From NCBI GenBank assembly GCA_004557975.1, contig SFEV01000045.1, positions 1-21,477 on the forward strand: a stretch of 21,477 nt of DNA, given 5' to 3'. The DNA comes from Lachnospiraceae bacterium. GTDB lineage: Bacteria > Bacillota > Clostridia > Lachnospirales > Lachnospiraceae. A program made the position numbers and the translations under genes. A model generated the notes under the pieces. That model saw only the letters and a program-made list of their open reading frames with translations, was not told the DNA's origin and did no database searches. How positions within the stretch are numbered: position 1 is the first letter of the stretch; every line of letters begins with the position of its first letter. Shown piece after piece: positions 14,175 through 21,477 of this stretch.

Positions 14175-15641
14175 TCACGCATTTTTCTGTTCTTCACTGA
14201 ACATTATTTTTTCATCTGTAGAAAAATTATAATATTTTCGAACAATCTCTCCGCCCTTTACCACGATAATCACATCACTGATTCCGGCAATCTCGTGATA
14301 ATCATCGGATACGAGAATGATGCCGTTCCCGCGGCGCTTCAGCTCATTAATAATATTGTAGATATCTATCTTTGATACAACATCGATATTGTCCGTGGGG
14401 TTATTAAAAATGTACAGCTCACCTTCTGCCAGGATATTGCGTGCAATCAGTATTTTTTTCTGGTACCCGGAACTGACATGATCGATGATATCCTCCGGCG
14501 CAACATCAATGGAAAGCTTGTCCAGGTAGACCTGGCAGATCTCTCTCTGCTTCTGCAGATCACGGCATTTGACGCGCAGCATGTACGGAAGCATGTTTTC
14601 CATCACTGTTCTGCCAGAAAAAAGGTAGTCTTCCATTACATTGGCATTGAGAAAGACGATGCCCGAATCCACCGCATCCTTCGGCGTCTCAATTTTCACT
14701 TCGCTTTCCCGGTAATAAACCTTCCCCTTATGGTACTGGTGAAATAATATCGACTCTATAGACGCCATGCCTTCTTTTTCAAGGCCCATCACCCCTGCAA
14801 TCTCTCCCTCTCTGACGTACATGGAAAAATCTTTCAGGCGGCTGTTGGAAATATGCGAAAATTCAATCAGCTTCGCCTGCGGAGCAACGATGGTCTTTGG
14901 CGGTCTTTCTTTCACCATACGGAACATCATATCAAACATGCTTTCGGGATGTTCCCGGTCATTGCGGATCGTCTCCACAATATGGGCATCCATCAGCACG
15001 CTGATCCGGTCCGAAACCTCAAGCACCTGATTGACCTGATGTGAGATATACATGATGGCCGTACCATCGTCCCGCATTTCACGCACAAGCTGCCAGATAA
15101 TCTCCTGACACCGGTGATTTACGTTTGAGTCGAGCTCATCAATCAGAAGCACCCTCGGATGGAACATTTTGGCACGCAGCAGCTCCAGCACTTCCCTGAC
15201 AGAATTGGAGAGCTCACCGACACTGCTCTCCGGTCTGCATTCCAGTCCAAACCGCCGGATAGACGCATCCAGTTCCCGCTCCATCCACTTCCTGTTGCGC
15301 ATAATGCCAAACGGCCAGATATGACTTACACTGTTCAGGCCGTACAGCATATTTTCCCGGACGCTCAGTTTTGGCAGCAGAGTAGTACGGCTGTCCACAT
15401 AAAACACGCCTCTGCGCATGGCTCTGTGCACATCCCACTCTTTCATTTCCACCTGGTCAATCAGAAGTTTGCCGCTGTCCTTTTGGATCATTCCGGCCAT
15501 GATTTTCGCCATTGTGCTTTTTCCGGCACCATTGTATCCGACAATTCCGTGAATTTCGCCTCCAAATATGGTGAGATTCACATTCTCCAGAATCCCATGG
15601 TCCCCGTACTGCTTGTTAACCGCTGAAATCCGAAACTCCAT
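14175..15641 (-). CDS. Degenerate RbsA-type double ATPase, orphan
   Basis: Has the two-domain layout of sugar-importer ATPases (488 aa) but many altered motifs. Domain 1 keeps Walker A GYNGAGKST (35-43), Walker B with Asp168-Glu169 (VLLIDELDS) and the H-loop His201. Its signature is LSNSVRE (144-150) instead of LSxGxxQ, and the Q-loop Gln is not evident. Domain 2 has lost Walker A (GLEKEGMASIE replaces the GxxGAGRS form), keeps a signature-like VSSGYQKK, and has Asn413-Asn414 where Asp-Glu of Walker B belongs (IFNNPTDNID). Domain 2 is therefore probably unable to hydrolyse ATP. The start ATG at 15641 has GAGGA 8 nt upstream. It lies between a DeoR regulator and rhaM and has no permease of its own. 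A regulatory or accessory role is inferred. Confidence 0.88.
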   Translation of the reverse strand: MEFRISAVNKQYGDHGILENVNLTIFGGEIHGIVGYNGAGKSTMAKIMAGMIQKDSGKLLIDQVEMKEWDVHRAMRRGVFYVDSRTTLLPKLSVRENMLYGLNSVSHIWPFGIMRNRKWMERELDASIRRFGLECRPESSVGELSNSVREVLELLRAKMFHPRVLLIDELDSNVNHRCQEIIWQLVREMRDDGTAIMYISHQVNQVLEVSDRISVLMDAHIVETIRNDREHPESMFDMMFRMVKERPPKTIVAPQAKLIEFSHISNSRLKDFSMYVREGEIAGVMGLEKEGMASIESILFHQYHKGKVYYRESEVKIETPKDAVDSGIVFLNANVMEDYLFSGRTVMENMLPYMLRVKCRDLQKQREICQVYLDKLSIDVAPEDIIDHVSSGYQKKILIARNILAEGELYIFNNPTDNIDVVSKIDIYNIINELKRRGNGIILVSDDYHEIAGISDVIIVVKGGEIVRKYYNFSTDEKIMFSEEQKNA

Positions 15642-15678
15642 ACATTAATTCCTCACACCCAAAAACTCCCCGCCCCTG

Positions 15679-16458
15679 TTACAAACTGAATTTCTGATGA
15701 AGCTGAACGCCGTTCTTGTAGAAGAACTTCTTATACTGCGTCAGAATACCTCCATTCGTAACCACGTAATCCAGATTCGTGATTTCATCCACTTTAATCA
15801 GACCGATTTTATCAAAAACCGTACCTTCCATGATAATCACTTTGCTTTTTGCCCGCTTGACAATTTCCTGATAAACAAAGGCATCCTCTTTATCATTCAC
15901 AGTCAGTCCATAACTCAGGTCCACACCCTGCACCGACAAAAATGCCTTATTAACCCGGATATCCGGAAACGGAATATTGAAGCTGCTGCTGACCACAACT
16001 TTTTTTCTGTGACTTACGCGTCCTCCGATCAGAATAACCATATTGTCCTGATCCTGCTCCATCGCCTCTGCAACTCTCAGGTTGTTGGTAAAGACAACAA
16101 CTCCCGTTTTTATTCTGAGGCATTCGGCCACTGCAATGCTGCACTCACTGCTGTCAAGAAAGACAACATCATGATTTTCTATCAGCTCCGCTCCGACCTC
16201 TCCCAGCTCTCTGCTCTTCTCCGAAACGGAATACCGTTCCTCCGTGCTGCGATGCTCTTTCTCCGCAGAAACCTCCGTCTCATTCAAAACGGCTCCGCCG
16301 TACGTTCTTTTCAGGAATCCTTCTGCTTCCAGCTTTTCAAGATCCCGGCGGACAGTCACCTCCGACACCTTCAGATAGCTGCTCAATCCAATCACATCAG
16401 CCGACTTCTGTTCTCTTAAAACCTGTTTTATTAACTGTAATCGTTCTATCTGAAACAT
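15679..16458 (-). CDS. DeoR/GlpR-family transcriptional regulator
   Basis: DNA-binding sugar-responsive regulator of 259 aa. An N-terminal winged helix-turn-helix (residues about 5-57: VIGLSSYLKVSEVTVRRDLEKLEAEGFLKRTYGGAVL) is followed by the DeoR sensor domain, with LDSSECSIAVAECL, VFTNNLRVAEAM and ILIGGRVS. The VTVRRDLEKLE recognition helix is typical of the family, whose usual effectors are sugar phosphates. The start ATG at 16458 has AAGGGA upstream. It is the first gene of the second transcript, followed after 37 bp by the degenerate ATPase and then rhaM, and lies just downstream of the transporter genes. It most likely controls this locus, probably as a repressor; the operator is not identified. 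Confidence 0.93.
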   Translation of the reverse strand: MFQIERLQLIKQVLREQKSADVIGLSSYLKVSEVTVRRDLEKLEAEGFLKRTYGGAVLNETEVSAEKEHRSTEERYSVSEKSRELGEVGAELIENHDVVFLDSSECSIAVAECLRIKTGVVVFTNNLRVAEAMEQDQDNMVILIGGRVSHRKKVVVSSSFNIPFPDIRVNKAFLSVQGVDLSYGLTVNDKEDAFVYQEIVKRAKSKVIIMEGTVFDKIGLIKVDEITNLDYVVTNGGILTQYKKFFYKNGVQLHQKFSL

Positions 16459-16501
16459 ATTCCAAATCCCTTCTCGTATGTTTCTCCTGCTGTCTGTTAT
16501 T

Positions 16502-16530
16502 ATTTTAAAGCATTAAAGTGCATCCTGCAA
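16502..16530 (-). promoter_or_regulatory. Promoter of the deoR-ATPase-rhaM group
   Basis: Minus-strand TTGCAG (16525-16530), a 17-bp spacer and TAAAAT (16502-16507), about 45 bp before the regulator start. It lies just after the terminator of the transporter operon, so the two groups can be expressed separately. Confidence 0.65.
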
Positions 16531-16542
16531 GTATAAATCTCG

Positions 16543-16600
16543 AAAATAAAGGAGCCGCTGCAGAACGATGCTCTGTTCGCATCTACCCTGCAGCGACCCC
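16543..16600 (-). terminator. Terminator after the binding-protein gene
   Basis: On the minus strand GGGGTCGCTGCAG pairs with CTGCAGCGGCTCC (8 perfect core pairs CGCTGCAG/CTGCAGCG plus flanking pairs). An inner GATGC/GCATC stem follows, then TTTATTTT. It separates the transporter operon from deoR. Confidence 0.85.
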
Positions 16601-16642
16601 GTTTATGCGCTAATAATTAATATTCAGTTGATTCAGAATGAA

Positions 16643-17620
16643 TTATTCAGCTAAGTAATCCTCTGGCGGTCCAAGGATGATGTTCTTCTCGCCTTCGATT
16701 GCGTATGTTCCAACGCCTTCGATTGTGATTTCGCCGTCAGCTTCAAGTGTTGCACCGTCAAGGAGAGCCTTTGCCACACCAACTGTGAGGTAGCCAAGGT
16801 CCTGGCAGTTCCACAGACATCCAAGGTCAAGAGCGCCATCAGACAGAACGTCCTGGCAGTCTTCCTTTACAGCTGTACCAACAACAGTAACTTTGTCCTG
16901 CAGACCCATCTCACGGATAGCCTGAGCTGCACCGATCGGAGCCGGTGTGGATACACAGAAGAGAGCCTTTACATCCGGATAAGCTTTCAGGATATCTTTT
17001 GCTGTGGAAAGAGCAACATCCTGCTTCTCATCTGTCGGATACGGATCAGCAACGAGGTTCAGTCCCGGATATTTCTCTGCAGCATAGTCTCTTGCAAAGC
17101 CAATCCATGCATTCAGGTTGCTTGCGGAGAGACCGCCTGTGATGATTGCCCAGTCGCCTTCTTCTGTTCCCATGTTCTCAACCATAGCATCTACCAGATG
17201 CTCAGCCAGACCCTGGTCAGAAATCTGATGAACGGATGCGTCTACGAGATCCTTTGTAGCCTCTGTATCCCAGTCAAGAACCAGGATTCCTGCTTCATGT
17301 GCTTTTTTCAGAACCGGATCAAGTGCTGCTGCGTCGTTCGGAGCTACACAGATAGCGTCAACACCCTGTGTAATGTAGTCCTCAAGCATCTTAACCTGCT
17401 CAGCTGCATCTGCTGTTGTCGGGCCGTTGTAGATAACCTCTACTCCAAGCTCCTCGCCTGCCTTTTCAGCACCCTCGCCTGTAGCTGTGAAGTACGGAAT
17501 ACCGATGAGCTTCGGCATAACCACGATCTTGTAAGCTGCTTCCTCAGCCATTGCCGGTACTACAGCTGTGAATGCCATCATAGCTGCCAGTCCTAAACCA
17601 ACGAGTTTTTTCATCTTCAT
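16643..17620 (-). CDS. Sugar-binding protein of the rhamnose-type ABC importer (LsrB/RhaS-like)
   Basis: Extracytoplasmic binding protein of the periplasmic-binding fold type I, 325 aa. Residues 1-25 are a signal peptide with a likely cut at AMA/EE. There is no lipobox Cys; the first Cys is deep in the mature domain. The mature part starts YKIVVMPKLIGIPYF and contains GVDAICVAPNDAAALDPVLKKA and VLDWDTEA, close to the LsrB/RhaS branch. From memory of E. coli LsrB, the Asp-Gln pair and the second-lobe Pro that contact autoinducer-2 are not kept (SNLNAW, STPAPIG here). With RhaM nearby, L-rhamnose is the likelier ligand. Start ATG at 17620, AGGAGG 7 nt upstream. Last gene of the transporter operon, followed by a terminator. 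Confidence 0.92.
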   Translation of the reverse strand: MKMKKLVGLGLAAMMAFTAVVPAMAEEAAYKIVVMPKLIGIPYFTATGEGAEKAGEELGVEVIYNGPTTADAAEQVKMLEDYITQGVDAICVAPNDAAALDPVLKKAHEAGILVLDWDTEATKDLVDASVHQISDQGLAEHLVDAMVENMGTEEGDWAIITGGLSASNLNAWIGFARDYAAEKYPGLNLVADPYPTDEKQDVALSTAKDILKAYPDVKALFCVSTPAPIGAAQAIREMGLQDKVTVVGTAVKEDCQDVLSDGALDLGCLWNCQDLGYLTVGVAKALLDGATLEADGEITIEGVGTYAIEGEKNIILGPPEDYLAE

Positions 17621-17675
17621 ATTACTTCCTCCTTTTTCTGCTCTTATATTTTAAGCTGTCTCCAGCTTTGAGCTT

Positions 17676-18692
17676 TTACTTTGTTGTGCCCTGTGCGGCA
17701 CGCATTTTAATTTTTTTCTTATCATCCATCACCTTGGTCGCATATCTGAGAATCAGTACTGCGATCAGGATACCGCCTGTGATGATATTGATGATATAAC
17801 GGTTTACACCGAGGATATTCAGTCCGGTGGAGATCACCTGGATAATTGCAACGGCGATGATCGTACCTGCCACTGTACCGTGTCCTCCGGAAATACTCGT
17901 TCCTCCAAGTACAACGGCCGATACAGCCTGCATGACGTATGAGGAACCGTAATCTGTCTTTGCAGAATTATATCTGGATGAAATCAGAATACCTGCAATT
18001 CCGGAAAGGATACCTGAATAGATATACACCCACAGAAGCACTTTCTTTGTATTGATTCCGGAGAACCTGGTAGCTGTCTCATTACATCCGATCATGTATA
18101 CCTCTGTTCCCCATACACTGCGCTCGAACAGGAAGTAGCATGCCACCAGCGCAATCACATAAATGATCATCGGAATCGGAATCCCCAGAAGTGTTCCGTT
18201 ACCGATCTCCGCATACAGCTCCGGAAATCCCGATATGGAACCACCCTTTGTGAAGTTCAGTCCAAGACCCTCAAACAATGTCTTTGTACCGAGTGTTACA
18301 AGCATCGGAGCAACTCCGATATACGCTACGATCGTACCATTGACGATACCGGAAGCAACCGCCACCAGCATACACACTACAACGCCCACGAGGACACAGA
18401 GCAGCGGATGCTCTTTTCCAAATTCACTGGAAAGAATGAATGCCGCCACAATCGTGGAGAGCGTCGCACCTGTCGTGATGGAAAGATTGATACCGCCCGT
18501 CAGCACCGCAATCATCATCGCAAGCGCCATCAGACCGAACTCCGGCATCTGGAACGCCATCGTTTTGATATTATTGACTGTCATGAATCTGTCCGGAGAC
18601 AGGACAGCCATCAGAACAAACAGTCCGACAAAAATCAGCAGCAGTGTAAACTCGCTGGAATGTCTGGATCTGAGATCTTTCATCTTATTCAT
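17676..18692 (-). CDS. RbsC-type sugar ABC permease, second
   Basis: Cytoplasmic-membrane permease of the ribose/rhamnose importer family (BPD_transp_2). It has about eight to ten hydrophobic segments, beginning with EFTLLLIFVGLFVLMAV, and the conserved GGINLSITTGATLS, MLVTLGTKTLFEGLGL and VLGGTSISGGHGTVAGTI. I chose the ATG at 18692 (338 aa), 6 nt after AGGAGG (18699-18704). The frame extends to an ATG at 18716, but that ATG lies inside the end of the upstream permease. The Shine-Dalgarno overlaps the upstream stop and the spacing is 10 bp, which suggests translational coupling. It would pair with the other permease as a heterodimeric channel, like RhaP/RhaQ or LsrC/LsrD. Confidence 0.94.
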   Translation of the reverse strand: MNKMKDLRSRHSSEFTLLLIFVGLFVLMAVLSPDRFMTVNNIKTMAFQMPEFGLMALAMMIAVLTGGINLSITTGATLSTIVAAFILSSEFGKEHPLLCVLVGVVVCMLVAVASGIVNGTIVAYIGVAPMLVTLGTKTLFEGLGLNFTKGGSISGFPELYAEIGNGTLLGIPIPMIIYVIALVACYFLFERSVWGTEVYMIGCNETATRFSGINTKKVLLWVYIYSGILSGIAGILISSRYNSAKTDYGSSYVMQAVSAVVLGGTSISGGHGTVAGTIIAVAIIQVISTGLNILGVNRYIINIITGGILIAVLILRYATKVMDDKKKIKMRAAQGTTK

Positions 18693-18702
18693 ATGCATCC
18701 TC

Positions 18703-19716
18703 CTATTCCTCGACATCTACACGAACAAGTTTCGCCTGCTCACGTTTACGGTTAATAATGTCAACGGATACTGCGATCAGGATTACGAGTCCCATGGCCA
18801 CTTTCTGCCAGTAGGTGGGAACCTTCGCCAGGATCAGTCCGTTCTTTACAATTGCCATCAGCACAACGCCGAGAATAGTTCCGAATACGGTTCCGACACC
18901 ACCCAGCGTACTGGCTCCTCCGAGTACTACAGTGGAAATAACATCCAGCTCATAGCCTGTATATGTATTCGGGTCAACCTGTCCTACGATGGAAACGTGT
19001 GTAGCCGCCGCAAGACCTGTCATCAGTCCGCTGAACACGTAAATAAACACGATAATTTTATTTACATTGTATCCCACACGGATTGCGGAGGATTCGCTGC
19101 CGCCGACTGCATAGATACCACGTCCGATCAGCGTATACTTCAGAATAAAACTGGTAATAAGGCAGGCAAACACAAAGATGATTACCTGTGTGGAAACACC
19201 TGTCGTTCCTCCGATATCAGTCGGAAAGCTGCCAAGCTTGAATGTACCGAATCTGCTCCACCAGCCGGGAAGTCCTGAAATCCACATACCGCCTGTGTAC
19301 AGCAGCACACAGCCGAGCATAATCGTCTGCATACCAAGTGTTGCCACGATCGGCGGAATCTTGAATCTTGTAATAATCAGACCATTGACCAGTCCCACCA
19401 GTCCTCCTGCTACCATTGCAACGATGATAACGATCAGAGGATTACTGTTCGGAAATGCCAGCATAAACTTACCGATTATGACAGCGGCAAAAGCAATTGT
19501 CGAGGAAACCGACAGATCAATTCCTCCTGAAATCAGAACCGGCAGCATACCAAGTGCCATAATACCGATCACCGCATTGCTTCTGAGAAAATCCAGGATA
19601 TTATCGAGCTTCAGAAACGCACTGCTCATAACAGTAAGTATCGCCGACAGAACCAGGATAATCAGAATAATGCCGAATTCTTTTCGTTTTGTAAAATTTT
19701 TAATACGTTCGCCCAT
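18703..19716 (-). CDS. RbsC-type sugar ABC permease, first
   Basis: Partner membrane subunit, 337 aa from the ATG at 19716, which has AGGAGG (19725-19730) 8 nt upstream. The longer frame to a TTG at 19740 overlaps the end of the ATPase gene and lacks a better ribosome-binding site. Family features are many hydrophobic segments, SGGIDLSVSSTIAFAAVI, VATLGMQTIMLGCVLL and VLGGASTLGGVGTVFGTILG. The C-terminus is charged (RKREQAKLVRVDVEE) and leads straight into the next ribosome-binding site. It is similar in layout to, but clearly different from, the second permease, so the channel is probably a heterodimer. Confidence 0.94.
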   Translation of the reverse strand: MGERIKNFTKRKEFGIILIILVLSAILTVMSSAFLKLDNILDFLRSNAVIGIMALGMLPVLISGGIDLSVSSTIAFAAVIIGKFMLAFPNSNPLIVIIVAMVAGGLVGLVNGLIITRFKIPPIVATLGMQTIMLGCVLLYTGGMWISGLPGWWSRFGTFKLGSFPTDIGGTTGVSTQVIIFVFACLITSFILKYTLIGRGIYAVGGSESSAIRVGYNVNKIIVFIYVFSGLMTGLAAATHVSIVGQVDPNTYTGYELDVISTVVLGGASTLGGVGTVFGTILGVVLMAIVKNGLILAKVPTYWQKVAMGLVILIAVSVDIINRKREQAKLVRVDVEE

Positions 19717-19732
19717 TTTCCAATCCTCCTGC

Positions 19733-21229
19733 CTATACAACGGCCTTACTCATGATCATTTCCTGAGTAAGTGCGTCATTTATGAATTCGCCTGCAATTC
19801 TTCCTTTACGCATAACGAGTACACGGTCGCTGACGGAAAGAATTTCCGGGAGTTCGGAAGAGATAACAATGACTGCCGTACCTTCGCTGGCAAGCTTGCG
19901 GATAATCTGATGAATCTCTGACTTTGCACCGATATCAACACCGTTGGTCGGTTCATCAATAATCAGAATCTTTGCCTGTGTGGAAATCCATTTTGCAAGT
20001 ACTACCTTCTGCTGATTTCCACCGGAAAGCTGCATGGCCAGCATATCCGGATCATTCGGTCTTACATCAAGCATTTCAACCCACTTGTCTACAGATTCCC
20101 TCTGGCGCTTCCGGTCAACGATACCGAATTTATTCTTGTATTTTTTCAGCACGGGAAGCGTAATGTTGCTCTCGATCGTCTTCGGAAGTACAAGCCCCTG
20201 TGTCTGCCTGCTCTCCGGAATGTACGCAATGCCATTGTCCAGCGCCTCCGCCGGAGAATGAATCTGAACCTCTTTGCCGTCGATATAAATCTTTCCGCTG
20301 TCCGGGTGGTGTATTCCGAATACAGCCTGTGCCATCTCACTCCGTCCTGCTCCTACAAGACCGGTGATCCCGACAACCTCTCCTTTGTGTACTTCAAAAC
20401 TGATATTTTTGAAGTTTCCTTTTTTGGAAAGTCCTTCCACCTTAAGGGCAACGGGACCTTTTTCCTCAAGGTTTGCGTAATTTTTGATCTCTACGTTACG
20501 TCCAACCATCAGGGAAACGAGGGTCGGCTCATCCACATCGACCTTATTTACCGTCTTTACGTACTGTCCGTCACGGAATACTGTAAAGCGGTCTGCAACG
20601 TGGAAAAGCTCTTCCATCTTATGGCTTACAAACATGATCGCTATGTTTCTCTTTTTCAATGTCTCAATGATCTGATAGAGATGCTCTACCTCACCTCTTG
20701 ACAGTGCGGAGGTCGGCTCATCCATGATGATCATTCTGGCATCCTGTGCAACTGCACTGGCAATAGCCACCATCTGCTGCTTTGCCACGGAAAGATTCTC
20801 TACAATGTCTTTCGGATCAATATCCTTCTCCGCACCCAGAAAGGCAAGTGCCTTTTCCGCCTTGGCATTAATCTCTTTCCAGTTAAGGAGCGGCTTGTTT
20901 TTCTCGATAATTTCATTGATACCGATATTTTCCGCCACAGTCAGATTGGCAAACAGACTGAAGTCCTGATAAATAACGGAAATTCCCTGCTTAATGGCAT
21001 CCATAACTCCATTGAGCTTCGTCTCCTGTCCGTTAATCAGAATCCTGGCTCCTGGATCCGGCTGCTGAAAACCTGACAGAATTTTGATCAATGTAGATTT
21101 CCCTGCACCATTCTCGCCTACAAGCGCATGAACCTCGCCGGGAACAATATCAAACCGTACATTGTCCAGCGCTTTCACACCCGGGAAGGTCTTGCTTACG
21201 TTGGTAATCTCCAAAAACGTGTTACCCAC
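19733..21229 (-). CDS. RbsA-type sugar ABC ATPase of the rhamnose-type importer
   Basis: Cytoplasmic subunit with two fused nucleotide-binding domains, 498 aa. Domain 1 has Walker A GENGAGKST (38-46), signature LSVAKQQ and Walker B IIMDEPTSALS. Domain 2 has GLVGAGRSE, a canonical signature LSGGNQQKVVLAKW and Walker B LIIDEPTNGVDIGAK. It thus looks fully competent, in contrast to the degenerate homologue at 14175-15641. I chose the GTG start (21227-21229) because AGGAGG (21237-21242) lies 7 nt upstream and the protein then begins MGNTFLEITNVSKTFPGVKAL as in the family. The open frame to 21316 covers the promoter -35 box and is not coding. First gene of the operon; the stop is 16 bp from the next ATG. 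Confidence 0.95.
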   Translation of the reverse strand: MGNTFLEITNVSKTFPGVKALDNVRFDIVPGEVHALVGENGAGKSTLIKILSGFQQPDPGARILINGQETKLNGVMDAIKQGISVIYQDFSLFANLTVAENIGINEIIEKNKPLLNWKEINAKAEKALAFLGAEKDIDPKDIVENLSVAKQQMVAIASAVAQDARMIIMDEPTSALSRGEVEHLYQIIETLKKRNIAIMFVSHKMEELFHVADRFTVFRDGQYVKTVNKVDVDEPTLVSLMVGRNVEIKNYANLEEKGPVALKVEGLSKKGNFKNISFEVHKGEVVGITGLVGAGRSEMAQAVFGIHHPDSGKIYIDGKEVQIHSPAEALDNGIAYIPESRQTQGLVLPKTIESNITLPVLKKYKNKFGIVDRKRQRESVDKWVEMLDVRPNDPDMLAMQLSGGNQQKVVLAKWISTQAKILIIDEPTNGVDIGAKSEIHQIIRKLASEGTAVIVISSELPEILSVSDRVLVMRKGRIAGEFINDALTQEMIMSKAVV

Positions 21230-21287
21230 ACCCCCACCTCCTGTATATATTTTTATTTTTTTGTTTCGTTTTCGATTGTTTATGATT

Positions 21288-21316
21288 ATTCTATTCTTAT
21301 CTGATGTTTTTGTCAA
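21288..21316 (-). promoter_or_regulatory. Strong promoter of the sugar importer operon
   Basis: Minus-strand perfect TTGACA (21311-21316), a 17-bp spacer and TAGAAT (21288-21293), leaving a leader of about 50 nt. The flanking 21317-21477 is very AT-rich up to the window edge, with no gene seen. I could not identify a DeoR operator or a convincing catabolite-responsive element. Confidence 0.85.
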
Positions 21317-21477
21317 TCATAATTGTTTTTCATTTTATTTTTTGTGCATTATTATAATTATAATATCTTTTTACATTTTCAAAATGCTGTTTTTCTATTC
21401 ATTTTATACAATTTTTCTGGTGCATTCATTCTTTGACTCTGTTTTGTATTTTTTTCTTCTTCAGTCCGTTTCGAAAG

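Noticed and set aside
13800..14375. 191-codon plus-strand open frame
   Set aside because: Antisense to rhaM and to the end of the degenerate ATPase gene.
18163..19278. 371-codon plus-strand open frame
   Set aside because: Antisense to the two permeases, with no ribosome-binding site and a low-complexity Ser/Ile/Thr composition typical of a shadow frame.
16643..21229. AI-2 (Lsr) uptake system
   Set aside because: The importer is LsrB-like, but lsrK, lsrR, lsrF and lsrG are absent, RhaM is present, and AI-2-contact residues appear changed.
21250..21280. Catabolite-responsive element upstream of the importer operon
   Set aside because: CGAAAACGAAAC resembles half of a cre site, but the second half does not match.
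1..21477. CRISPR array or toxin-antitoxin pair
   Set aside because: No regularly spaced repeats and no recognisable small gene pair were seen.

Overview
The window looks like a chromosomal segment of a Gram-positive member of the Clostridia, most likely Lachnospiraceae. The evidence is strong AGGAGG-type ribosome-binding sites, sigma-A promoters with 17-bp spacing, a secreted cell-wall-binding-repeat/NlpC-P60 protein, and a hypothetical protein of a type I associate with Lachnospiraceae. The taxonomic call is inference; no rRNA or other strong phylogenetic marker is present.

Left edge (1-1485): a tyrosine recombinase lies beside the 3' end of a tRNA-Lys(CUU) gene. This is the usual layout for the right end of an integrated element (ICE or prophage) whose body lies to the left, outside the window. 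The integrase is visibly more AT-rich than everything to the right of the tRNA.

Housekeeping block (1600-7910): an AI-2E/PerM-family membrane protein, a small hypothetical gene, trmB, a large repeat-rich NlpC/P60 cell-wall hydrolase and the magnesium channel mgtE. The mgtE gene has an approximately 308-nt leader with its own promoter, a 27-codon upstream ORF with a good ribosome-binding site, mutually exclusive base-pairing options and a hairpin that covers the mgtE Shine-Dalgarno. By eye it is not the M-box riboswitch. Upstream of that leader is an AT-rich stretch with six DnaA-box-like sites in about 125 bp, two of them perfect and exactly contiguous, framed by a 16-bp inverted repeat.

Middle (8717-13553): three minus-strand genes. 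They are a membrane-anchored extracellular protein with a degenerate C39-like C-terminus, a METTL25-like SAM methyltransferase, and a conserved hypothetical protein. A 58-bp dispersed repeat occurs twice (11341-11398 and 13727-13784, inverted, 52/58 identical). One copy supplies the methyltransferase stop codon; the other follows rhaM.

Right part (13671-21316): a minus-strand sugar-uptake locus. A strong promoter drives an RbsA-type ATPase, two RbsC-type permeases and a periplasmic-binding-type protein, ending in a terminator. A second promoter then drives a DeoR-family regulator, a second and degenerate RbsA-type ATPase, and L-rhamnose mutarotase (rhaM), ending in another terminator. RhaM makes L-rhamnose the best substrate guess. 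Rhamnose isomerase, kinase and aldolase are not in the window. The most unusual points here are the orphan degenerate ATPase and the binding protein without a lipobox cysteine.
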